A DNA stretch of 5,452 nt from an uncultured Clostridia bacterium (GTDB lineage Bacteria > Bacillota > Clostridia > Oscillospirales > Ruminococcaceae): contig CALXKG010000014.1 of NCBI GenBank assembly GCA_944388825.1, positions 1-5,452 on the forward strand, read 5' to 3'. Position 1 is the first letter of the stretch. The number at the start of each line of letters is the position of its first letter. Below, one piece after another: positions 1 through 4,653 of this stretch. The position numbers and the translations under genes were made by a program. The notes under the pieces were generated by a model, which saw only the letters and a list, made by a program, of their open reading frames with translations, made no database searches and was not told where the DNA came from.

Positions 1-535
1 TTAACAGCTTCCGGCAGAGCTTGCCGGGGAGCAGGATCGTGCGGATCTTGCCCTTCAGCACGATCTCCGCCATCCCCTTCCGCGCCGCCTCGACGCTTAT
101 AAAGGCCGTCTCGCTCACCCGGATGCCCGTCCCGCCGATCGCCTCCAGCAGAAGGGCGAGCCGCTCCTTCCCCTGCCGCTTCGCCGTCTCCACCAGCCGC
201 TGGTATTCCCCCCGGCCCAGCTCCCGCTCGTCCGCCCGGAAGGCCCGGCGCTGGACCTTCAGCGCCCCCGTCCGGCAGTCGTCCCAGCGGAGGAACTGGA
301 AAAGGGCGTTGACCGCCGCGACGCGGCCGTTGACCGTCGCGGGGGAAAGCGCCTCCCGCAGCGACGCCTTCCAGGCGGAGACCTTCTCCGGCGAAAGCCC
401 GTCCTCCCCCAGCCAGGCGGCGAACGACCGGACGCCGTGCAGGTATTTTGCAACCGTCGCCGGGGCGCGCTCCCGGCGGGCCAGATGCGCCGCAAAATCC
501 CGTATCATCTGGGCTGTCAGTTCCCGTTTTTCCAT
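1..535 (-). CDS. Tyrosine recombinase / phage-integrase family protein, C-terminus cut by window edge
   Basis: The reading frame opens at ATG (535 downward) and stays open to base 1, giving 178 visible residues of a protein family that usually has about 280-330. Residues 1-95 form a SAM-like N-terminal core-binding domain, with the pattern TVAKYLHGVRSFAAWL near 28-43 and SPATVNGRVAAVNALFQFLRW near 64-84. The catalytic domain begins near 105. The first catalytic arginine is R139 in GGTGIRVSE, and the beta-hairpin lysine lies in VLKGKIR (K161 or K163). The HxxR and tyrosine nucleophile regions would lie beyond the window. The enzyme should cut and rejoin DNA at specific sites through a 3'-phosphotyrosine. 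The start is supported by GGGAGGG at 542-548, six bases upstream. Whether it is a Xer-type housekeeping enzyme or the integrase of a mobile element cannot be decided here: no att repeats or excisionase are visible. Family assignment is firm, subfamily is not. Confidence 0.9.
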   Translation of the reverse strand, partial: MEKRELTAQMIRDFAAHLARRERAPATVAKYLHGVRSFAAWLGEDGLSPEKVSAWKASLREALSPATVNGRVAAVNALFQFLRWDDCRTGALKVQRRAFRADERELGRGEYQRLVETAKRQGKERLALLLEAIGGTGIRVSETAFISVEAARKGMAEIVLKGKIRTILLPGKLCRKLL

Positions 536-541
536 GCTGCA

Positions 542-548
542 CCCTCCC
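542..548 (-). promoter_or_regulatory. Ribosome binding site of the tyrosine recombinase
   Basis: On the minus strand, GGGAGGG ends six bases before the ATG at 535. It decides the start codon of the recombinase. No convincing minus-strand -35/-10 pair is visible between 549 and 650. Confidence 0.7.
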
Positions 549-616
549 ATTTTTTTACAGGGTTCCCGATGCCGGGCAGGAATATGCGCCGGATGGGAAA
601 AATTTCCCGCGGCCCC

Positions 617-645
617 TTGTATTTTGATAGGGGGGCCGTTATAAT
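617..645 (+). promoter_or_regulatory. Strong sigma-A-type promoter firing rightward
   Basis: TTGTAT at 617-622 and a perfect TATAAT at 640-645 are separated by 17 bases, so transcription should start at about 651-653. The next protein gene begins only at 1020, so the transcript would have a leader of some 370 bases or be a separate small RNA. A 7-bp inverted repeat (CGGCCCC at 610-616, GGGGCCG at 632-638) flanks the -35 box and could be an operator. The GC-rich context makes the AT-rich -10 stand out. Activity and regulation are inferred. Confidence 0.65.
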
Positions 646-650
646 AGTAA

Positions 651-770
651 GTGGGACTGCCTTTTCGGGGCGGTTCCATCTGGGAGGGAGACCCTGTGCC
701 GGTTGGCTGGCATAAGGGCGGCCCGCCGCGGCCCCGCCGCTGGCCGTGGGCAAAGGCATCCCGGGAAGCT
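651..770 (+). ncRNA. Possible structured small RNA or leader (unassigned)
   Basis: Directly after the predicted transcription start, three hairpins follow one another. Arms 653-661 and 669-677 pair over nine positions including two G-U pairs. Arms 692-700 and 709-718 pair over nine with one bulged A. Arms 719-723 and 742-746 pair, with an inner 728-731/737-740 stem. There is no credible reading frame with a ribosome binding site here. I could not match it to SRP RNA, RNase P, tmRNA, 6S RNA or a riboswitch by eye. The structured part ends just before the inverted-repeat element at 773, and no terminator is seen before it, so it may equally be the leader of the gene at 1020. In such GC-rich DNA, hairpins also arise by chance. 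Confidence 0.3.
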
Positions 771-772
771 CT

Positions 773-788
773 AGGGTGTATCTGAAAA
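773..788 (+). repeat. Left terminal inverted repeat of MITE-like element
   Basis: A 16-bp sequence exactly complementary in reverse to 920-935. The match stops at both sides: 789/919 and 772/936 do not pair. This marks the likely element boundary. Confidence 0.7.
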
Positions 789-919
789 CTCTCTAATACT
801 GTCTGATTCTGCTAAAAACGGTCGTCTGTGTCGTCGGGAAAGCTTGAAATACGGGCGTATTCCTGCGCTTTCCCTCCTAACATCCACCCGCTTTTAGCGA
901 ATTATCCAGCAATATTGAA

Positions 920-935
920 TTTTCAGATACACCCT
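920..935 (-). repeat. Right terminal inverted repeat of MITE-like element
   Basis: The partner of 773-788, identical at all 16 positions on the opposite strand. The sequence outside it returns at once to GC-rich composition. Confidence 0.7.
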
Positions 936-1019
936 GGGGAATTTCCGGCGGGCCGGGGACGGCCTGACGCGGAGACAAACGGCAGGGGCCCTCTTAAAGG
1001 GAAATGAGGGGACACCAAG

Positions 1020-1469
1020 ATGAGAAAAACATGGCTGGCCGCGCTGGCCGCGGCCCTGCTGCTGGCATCCTGCGGCGGGAACACAGCAAAGGATGTGGAC
1101 ATCGAGGCGCTTGCCCGGGAGATCGTCTCCACCGTCGCCTTTGACGACACCCTCGAGGCGATCGACGGCAGCATGATCCCGATGCTCTATGACATTGACG
1201 GGTACACCGACGCGGTGCTCTATAAGGGCAGCGGCGCGACGGCCGAGGAGGTCGCGCTCTTTAAAATGGAGTCGCCTTCCGACGCCAAGGCCGCCTGCGA
1301 AGAGGCCCGCGCCCATATCCAGTCGCAGATCGAGGCCTATGAAAGCTATATGCCGGACGAGGTCTCGCGGCTGGAGGACGCCGTCGTCCGGCAGGACGGC
1401 AGCTACGTCAGCGTCATTGTATCGGCGGATCCGGAAGCGGCGGATAAGCTGCTCTCGGACTCTTTCTAA
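1020..1469 (+). CDS. Small lipoprotein, DUF4358-like
   Basis: A 149-residue protein. It starts with a lipoprotein signal peptide: MRK, a hydrophobic stretch from 5 to 16, and a lipobox LASC with the lipidated cysteine at C18, followed by a GGN linker. It should therefore be exported by Sec, lipidated, and anchored on the outer face of the cytoplasmic membrane. The mature part has a helix near 25-40, the pattern YKGSGATAEEVALFKMESPSDAKAACEEARAHIQSQIEAYESYMPDEVSRLEDAVV near 68-123, and a final strand QDGSYVSVIVSAD. This arrangement resembles the DUF4358 family of Firmicutes lipoproteins, whose function is unknown. The start is supported by GAGGGG at 1006-1011, eight bases upstream. It is followed by its own terminator and appears monocistronic. 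The nearest good promoter is at 617-645, on the far side of the MITE-like element. Lipoprotein status is firm; the family name rests on pattern memory. Confidence 0.85.
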   Translation: MRKTWLAALAAALLLASCGGNTAKDVDIEALAREIVSTVAFDDTLEAIDGSMIPMLYDIDGYTDAVLYKGSGATAEEVALFKMESPSDAKAACEEARAHIQSQIEAYESYMPDEVSRLEDAVVRQDGSYVSVIVSADPEAADKLLSDSF

Positions 1470-1499
1470 ACAAAAAGGGAAATAAGCGGCAGGGGAATG

Positions 1500-1532
1500 G
1501 GACGCGGCAGAGGCTTCGTCCTTTTTTCTTTT
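1500..1532 (+). terminator. Intrinsic terminator after the lipoprotein gene
   Basis: GGACG at 1500-1504 pairs with CGTCC at 1517-1521. After one mismatch, the stem continues with GGC/GCT-type pairs around an AGAG loop. The run TTTTTTCTTTT follows at 1522-1532. It lies 30 bases past the stop codon at 1469 and should separate this gene from the ATPase gene. Confidence 0.7.
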
Positions 1533-1541
1533 GGGGAAACG

Positions 1542-1553
1542 TTCCCGCGGGAA
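1542..1553. repeat. 12-bp perfect palindrome upstream of the ATPase promoter
   Basis: TTCCCGCGGGAA reads the same on both strands. It is preceded by GGGGAAACG, so the first TTCCC can pair on either side. It lies 15 bases before the -35 box of the ATPase promoter, a possible operator position. No known regulator is recognised. Confidence 0.4.
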
Positions 1554-1568
1554 AAAAGCGATTGCCAC

Positions 1569-1597
1569 TTGACCGACAACCTGTCTTGTGGTATGAT
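1569..1597 (+). promoter_or_regulatory. Sigma-A-type promoter of the DUF815 ATPase gene
   Basis: TTGACC at 1569-1574 and TATGAT at 1592-1597 are separated by 17 bases, each one mismatch from consensus. Transcription should start near 1604, leaving a short leader of about 40 bases before the ATG at 1645. GAAGGA at 1633-1638 is the ribosome binding site, six bases before the start. Confidence 0.8.
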
Positions 1598-1644
1598 TTC
1601 CATAGCGGAAAAACAAGCAGTACACACCGAAAGAAGGATACACG

Positions 1645-2835
1645 ATGAACCGATCAAAAGAAGCCGGAAGGCTGCTCTCCTCCCTCGCGGTCTTCCGGGG
1701 GGTGCTCCGGGACCCGGTCGTAACGGCGCTGCGGGCGCTGCTGGACGCGGACGGGGATAAACGGATAGACGCCTATGGGGCGTTTGTCAGCGCTTTATAT
1801 GAAACGGGCGGCGTCTCGCTGACCGACCACCTCCTGACCCTGGCGCTGGAGGACGAGAACGTCTATATGCGCGCCCGGGCGGAAGACAGGCCGGCCGACC
1901 CGCTGCTGGAAGAGGCAGTCCGGGAAGAACTGGCGGCCCTTCAGCGGGTGGGGACGCTCCGCCCGGAGGACGTAAGGGAAGAGATGGGCTGCGCGGGCTA
2001 TCTCCCCCGCTGGAAGGCGGCGGAAACGGATTTCGCGGAAGTCTATTTCGACCGGCTGGGGAAGATCCACGAATTCGGGTACGGGGTCTTCGCCAAGTAC
2101 ACGACCTTCATGATCGAGGCGGGGGCGCTGGTCCCGGTCAAACACCCGGACGCGATCTCCCTCTCGGAGCTGGGCGGCTACCAGCGGGAACGGCAGCTGG
2201 TCATCGACAACACGCTGGCGCTGATCGAGGGGCGGCCGGCGGCCAATACGCTGCTCTACGGCGACGCCGGCACCGGCAAGTCCTCCACCGTCAAGGCGGT
2301 GGCGAACGCCTACGCCGGGAAAGGGCTGCGGCTGATCGAGATCAAGAAAAACCAGCTGCATGAGATCCCCCACCTGGTCGACCAGTTAAGCAAAAACCCG
2401 CTGAAGTTCATCCTCTTTATCGACGACCTCTCGTTCAGCAAGGACGACGACAATTTCGCGGCGCTGAAGGCGATCCTGGAGGGGAGCGTCTCGGCCCGGG
2501 CCGCCAACCTCGCGGTCTACGCCACCTCCAACCGCCGCCACCTGGTCAAGGAGGATTTCTCCGACCGGCAGGGCACCGACCTGCACCTGAGCGACACGAT
2601 CCAGGAGCTGACCTCCCTTTCCGACCGGTTCGGGCTGACGATCACCTTCCAAAAGCCGGGCAAGCAGGTCTACCTGGAGATCGTCCACGACCTGGCGCTG
2701 CAAAGCGGGCTCGCCATCCCGCAGGAGGAGCTGGACAAGCTGGCCGAAGCCTTCGCGATCGGCCGGGGCGGGCGCAGCCCCCGGGCGGCGAAACAGTTTA
2801 TTGATTCCCTCTGCGCAAAAGAGACGATGGAATGA
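1645..2835 (+). CDS. AAA+ ATPase of the DUF815 family
   Basis: A 396-residue soluble protein with no signal peptide or membrane segment. Residues 1-165 form a helical N-terminal region. The ATPase module starts near 172 (LSELGGYQRERQLVIDNT). Walker A is GDAGTGKS (206-213), Walker B is FILFIDD (255-261), a sensor-1-like asparagine is N296 in YATSNRRHL, a candidate arginine finger is R328 in SLSDRFG, and the sensor-2-like motif is GGRSPRAAKQFID (375-387). This order and the IDDLSF and ATSNRRHL signatures match the DUF815 (PF05673) group of AAA+ proteins, widespread in bacteria, with no settled function. By family logic it should hydrolyse ATP, probably as an oligomer, to remodel an unknown partner. 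It has its own promoter and terminators on both sides, so it is a single-gene unit. The ATG is fixed by GAAGGA six bases upstream. The nucleotide-binding residues look intact. Family assignment is confident; role is unknown. Confidence 0.93.
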   Translation: MNRSKEAGRLLSSLAVFRGVLRDPVVTALRALLDADGDKRIDAYGAFVSALYETGGVSLTDHLLTLALEDENVYMRARAEDRPADPLLEEAVREELAALQRVGTLRPEDVREEMGCAGYLPRWKAAETDFAEVYFDRLGKIHEFGYGVFAKYTTFMIEAGALVPVKHPDAISLSELGGYQRERQLVIDNTLALIEGRPAANTLLYGDAGTGKSSTVKAVANAYAGKGLRLIEIKKNQLHEIPHLVDQLSKNPLKFILFIDDLSFSKDDDNFAALKAILEGSVSARAANLAVYATSNRRHLVKEDFSDRQGTDLHLSDTIQELTSLSDRFGLTITFQKPGKQVYLEIVHDLALQSGLAIPQEELDKLAEAFAIGRGGRSPRAAKQFIDSLCAKETME

Positions 2836-2838
2836 GAA

Positions 2839-2875
2839 AAACCGGGAGCCTGTCATAAGCTCCCGGTTTCTTTTT
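2839..2875. terminator. Bidirectional intrinsic terminator between convergent genes
   Basis: An 11-bp perfect stem, AAACCGGGAGC (2839-2849) with GCTCCCGGTTT (2859-2869), encloses a 9-base loop. On the plus strand the stem runs into TTTCTTTTT. On the minus strand it is followed by TTTTTCTC, so it can end the ATPase transcript from the left and the kinase-like transcript from the right. It starts three bases after the ATPase stop codon. Confidence 0.9.
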
Positions 2876-2888
2876 ATGTACGCGGCGG

Positions 2889-3719
2889 TCAGCCTACCGT
2901 CACCTTGCCGCCCATCACTTCCCGCAGGCGGGTGCGGATGACGTTGTTCGCCTCGACCCAGTCCTCAAACGGGTTCTGGATGATCAGGTGGTTAAGGCCC
3001 AGTTTGGAGAGCAGCCCCAGTTCCAGGCCCTGGCGCATTTCCAGCGCGGCGACGCAGTTTTCCATATCCTCGTCAGCGGCGCTGCCGGCGGCCCGGCCGG
3101 TGTAGTAGGAGATAAAGTTGACCAGCCAGTCGTAGTCCCGCTCGGCCGACGCGCCGCGGATGCGGGATTCGATCTCGCTGTTTTCCAGGTAGATGATAAA
3201 CGGGGAAAGCGGGCGGACGATCTCGGCCAGCTCTTTCATAAACGCCTCGACTTCATCCCGGCCGAGGTCGAACCACATCAGCATCTCGCAGACCGGCCGC
3301 TCGAAAAAGACCCCGTCGAAGATGTAGACCGCGTCTTCCGCCGCCGCCTTTTCGGCAAACTGCCGCCAGCGGGCGAGCATCAGCGGGCGTTCGACCTCCC
3401 AGGGCTGACATCCGAACAGCTTGTAGGTCGCGAGCTTTTCCTTCAGCTCCTCATAGAGGTCGGCCATATAGACCAGGTACCCTTTCGGTTCCCCGGTCGG
3501 TTCCAGCGGGAGCAGTTCCCGTTCGTCCTCCGGAAATTCCCGCAGCTGTTCCGGCGTTAAAAACGCGTAGTTCGCAAGGTCGGCCGGGTGCCAGAGCGCC
3601 TCTTCGGTATACAGGCGCACGTCCGGGTGCCAGCCGCGGACCTGGGAGGAGACAAAGCGGGCGGTGGAAGTTTTGCCGGTGCAGGGTACCCCTTCCAGCA
3701 GAATGAGTCTTGAAGCCAT
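2889..3719 (-). CDS. P-loop nucleoside/nucleotide-kinase-like protein of unknown substrate
   Basis: A 276-residue soluble protein. It opens with a beta strand and a Walker A loop, MASRLILLEGVPCTGKTSTARF, with GVPCTGKT at 10-17. A second strand, VYIFDG at 131-136, gives a Walker-B-like aspartate. SRIRGASAERDYDWL near 185-199 has the spaced arginines of a lid region. This layout resembles P-loop kinases of the thymidylate-kinase or AAA_33 type, so it probably moves a phosphate from ATP or GTP to a small molecule or RNA end. The substrate cannot be read from sequence, and acidic, tryptophan-rich stretches (for example WFDLGRDEVEAF) do not point to a known enzyme. Start choice: AAAGGA at 3728-3733 lies eight bases before the ATG at 3719 but only two before the ATG at 3725, so 3719 is preferred. 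The frame stays open further upstream, but that stretch crosses the promoter and spoIIR and is not coding. It is convergent with the ATPase gene and has its own promoter. Confidence 0.85.
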   Translation of the reverse strand: MASRLILLEGVPCTGKTSTARFVSSQVRGWHPDVRLYTEEALWHPADLANYAFLTPEQLREFPEDERELLPLEPTGEPKGYLVYMADLYEELKEKLATYKLFGCQPWEVERPLMLARWRQFAEKAAAEDAVYIFDGVFFERPVCEMLMWFDLGRDEVEAFMKELAEIVRPLSPFIIYLENSEIESRIRGASAERDYDWLVNFISYYTGRAAGSAADEDMENCVAALEMRQGLELGLLSKLGLNHLIIQNPFEDWVEANNVIRTRLREVMGGKVTVG

Positions 3720-3785
3720 AAACATATTCCTTTCCCGCGGCCTGACGCTTGTCGATTGCACCGTTTTGGGGCGGCCGCGTCCGTC

Positions 3786-3842
3786 GGAAGCGGGCCCGGG
3801 CAGGCCGGGGGCGCTTCCCATCCAGCGCGCCGGGGGGCGCGC
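3786..3842 (-). promoter_or_regulatory. Structured 5' leader of the kinase-like gene (two hairpins)
   Basis: In the predicted minus-strand transcript, starting near 3848, the first hairpin has perfect 7-bp arms (3836-3842 and 3825-3831, GCGCGCC/GGCGCGC) around a CCCC loop. The second has 7-bp arms GGAAGCG/CGCTTCC (3812-3818 and 3786-3792) with an inner 5-bp stem (3805-3809/3795-3799). About 60 unpaired bases then lead to the ribosome binding site. No T-run follows the hairpins, so they are not terminators. They could stabilise the mRNA or be regulatory. No known riboswitch motif is recognised, and high GC favours chance stems. Confidence 0.35.
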
Positions 3843-3854
3843 ATTTCTTTTCTC

Positions 3855-3883
3855 ATTATACCATAGCCGCGGACGGGTGGCAA
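3855..3883 (-). promoter_or_regulatory. Sigma-A-type promoter of the kinase-like gene
   Basis: On the minus strand, TTGCCA (3878-3883) and a perfect TATAAT (3855-3860) are separated by 17 bases. Transcription should begin near 3848, giving a leader of about 130 bases before the ATG at 3719. It lies 30 bases past the spoIIR stop codon, so the kinase-like gene need not depend on read-through from spoIIR. No clear terminator is visible between spoIIR and this promoter, so some read-through is possible. Confidence 0.8.
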
Positions 3884-3913
3884 CCGGGGAACGGTGTTTT
3901 TGGCGATTTTTCT

Positions 3914-4588
3914 TTACCGGACAGCCATTTCCTCCCCCGCAAGCCAGGCCGCCAGCCGGGAAAAGGCTTCGACCAGCCAGAACCTGACCGTATACCCCTC
4001 CCGGACGACCGCCTGTTCCGCGTCCGTATAGAGGGAAAGGGATCCTTCCGACGCCGCCGGCAGGCAGAGGGACGGGTAGAGGACGCACCACCAGTTGTGC
4101 CCCTCCCCTTCCCCGATCGTGACGGTCAGGGCGTCGTACCGCCCGGCCGGGAGGGTCAGTTCCCCGGCGGCGGTGCCGTAGCGGCGGGTGTTGAACCACG
4201 CCTGCCCCAGCCGGACAGACACCGGGTCGCCGCAGCCGGCCTGCCTGAGCGCCTCTCTGGCGGTATGGGCGAGCGCGGGAAGGTTTTCCCGGAGGATCGT
4301 TTCCGCGTCGGACTTGCCGGCGGCGTTTTCGGTGAGCGCCGCCGTCTCTTCCACCAGCGCGTCCCGCACCAGGAGCTTAAGCGCCTGGTCCTCCGCCGTG
4401 TCGGACGCGGCGCGGATGTGCAGCCGGAGGGTGTCGGCGCAGACCGCCCGGCAGCCGGCGTAAAAGCTCCCCTCCCCGATAAAGGTCCGGCAGACCAGGC
4501 AGAAGGCGAGCGCCGCCAGCAGGCCGGCGGCCAAGGGCAGCAGCGAAACGAAACGCGCGATGTACCGTTTGACAGACTTGACAGACAT
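3914..4588 (-). CDS. spoIIR: Stage II sporulation protein R
   Basis: A 224-residue protein. A hydrophobic segment at 12-33 (FVSLLPLAAGLLAALAFCLVC) is a signal or membrane anchor. The SpoIIR domain follows. LRLHIRAASDTAEDQALKLLVRDALV (54-79) corresponds to the conserved HVIANSDS.EDQ.LKL.VRD block, here with RAASD in place of the common IANSD. VRLGQAWFNTRRYG (125-138) is followed by LPAGRYDALTVTIGEGEGHNWWCVLYPSLC (146-175), whose GEG.GHNWWCV and LC residues are the family hallmark. SpoIIR is made in the forespore under sigma-F and exported into the intermembrane space. There it triggers the membrane protease SpoIIGA to cleave pro-sigma-E in the mother cell. A TTG at 4624 would extend the frame by 12 residues, but AAAGGA at 4598-4603 fits the ATG at 4588 with nine bases. 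It follows ispE by 59 bp. An in-frame 9-bp tandem duplication (4569-4586) gives SVKSVK after the initial Met. Confidence 0.95.
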   Translation of the reverse strand: MSVKSVKRYIARFVSLLPLAAGLLAALAFCLVCRTFIGEGSFYAGCRAVCADTLRLHIRAASDTAEDQALKLLVRDALVEETAALTENAAGKSDAETILRENLPALAHTAREALRQAGCGDPVSVRLGQAWFNTRRYGTAAGELTLPAGRYDALTVTIGEGEGHNWWCVLYPSLCLPAASEGSLSLYTDAEQAVVREGYTVRFWLVEAFSRLAAWLAGEEMAVR

Positions 4589-4593
4589 AAAGA

Positions 4594-4633
4594 GCCATCC
4601 TTTCGGGGAAAAACTTCCTGTCAAAAGGATGGC
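4594..4633 (-). promoter_or_regulatory. Hairpin that would sequester the spoIIR ribosome binding site
   Basis: On the minus strand, GCCATCCTTT (4633-4624) is perfectly complementary to AAAGGATGGC (4603-4594) across a 20-base loop, which has an inner GGAA/TTCC pairing. The 3' arm contains AAAGGA, the spoIIR Shine-Dalgarno sequence (4598-4603). Any mRNA that reads through from ispE can fold this hairpin and hide the site. A short TCTTT after the stem makes a weak attenuator an alternative reading. The pairing is seen directly; the regulatory effect is inferred. Confidence 0.6.
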
Positions 4634-4653
4634 CGGTTTGACGCGGTTTATAC
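4626..4653 (-). promoter_or_regulatory. Candidate forespore (sigma-F-like) promoter of spoIIR
   Basis: On the minus strand, GTATA (4653-4649) overlaps the ispE stop codon. GGCCATCCT (4634-4626) follows after 14 bases. The known sigma-F pattern is roughly GYATA, 15-16 bases, then GGnnAnAnT. The match is partial: the spacing is one base short and one -10 position is off. The location fits spoIIR, which is a sigma-F target in Bacillus. Transcription would start near 4619, inside the loop of the hairpin at 4594-4633. Confidence 0.35.

Larger units (their letters stand above)
773..935. mobile_element. MITE-like element with 16-bp perfect terminal inverted repeats
   Basis: The ends are AGGGTGTATCTGAAAA (773-788) and its exact reverse complement (920-935). 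The 163-bp body is clearly more AT-rich than its surroundings and encodes nothing. Further nested inverted repeats occur inside: GCTAAAA/TTTTAGC (811-817/892-898), GGGAAAGC/GCTTTCCC (836-843/867-874) and AATAC/GTATT (848-852/857-861) around a GGGC loop, so the single strand could fold into one long imperfect hairpin. This is the architecture of a non-autonomous miniature inverted-repeat element moved in trans by a transposase. No transposase is in the window and no clear target-site duplication is visible (flanks GCTCT and GGGGA). It lies between the promoter at 617-645 and the lipoprotein gene, so a read-through transcript would carry it in the leader. Confidence 0.6.

Noticed and set aside
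936..1019. Promoter close to the lipoprotein gene
   Set aside because: Apart from the ribosome binding site at 1006-1011, no -35/-10 pair with acceptable spacing was found between the right MITE end and the ATG.
894..1643. Minus-strand open frame of 249 residues over the lipoprotein gene
   Set aside because: The lipoprotein on the plus strand has a signal peptide, lipobox, ribosome binding site and terminator. The antisense frame has none of these and runs into the MITE-like end.
1795..2856. Minus-strand open frames antisense to the ATPase gene
   Set aside because: They are shadows of a gene with intact AAA+ motifs. No ribosome binding sites or recognisable domains were seen.
3720..4199. 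In-frame upstream extension of the kinase-like gene to about 436 residues
   Set aside because: It crosses the kinase promoter and the 3' part of spoIIR in another frame. Its composition is low-complexity Gly/Arg/Pro, and the ATG at 3719 has a well-placed ribosome binding site right before the Walker A domain.
4569..4586. Tandem TTGACAGAC repeats resembling two plus-strand -35 boxes
   Set aside because: No -10-like sequence lies 16-18 bases downstream of either copy. The repeat is explained by the coding of SVKSVK at the start of SpoIIR on the other strand.
4589..4624. TTG start at 4624 adding 12 residues to SpoIIR
   Set aside because: The added residues would be translated from the hairpin and Shine-Dalgarno region itself. 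The ATG at 4588 has AAAGGA at the right distance and leads directly into the signal/anchor segment.
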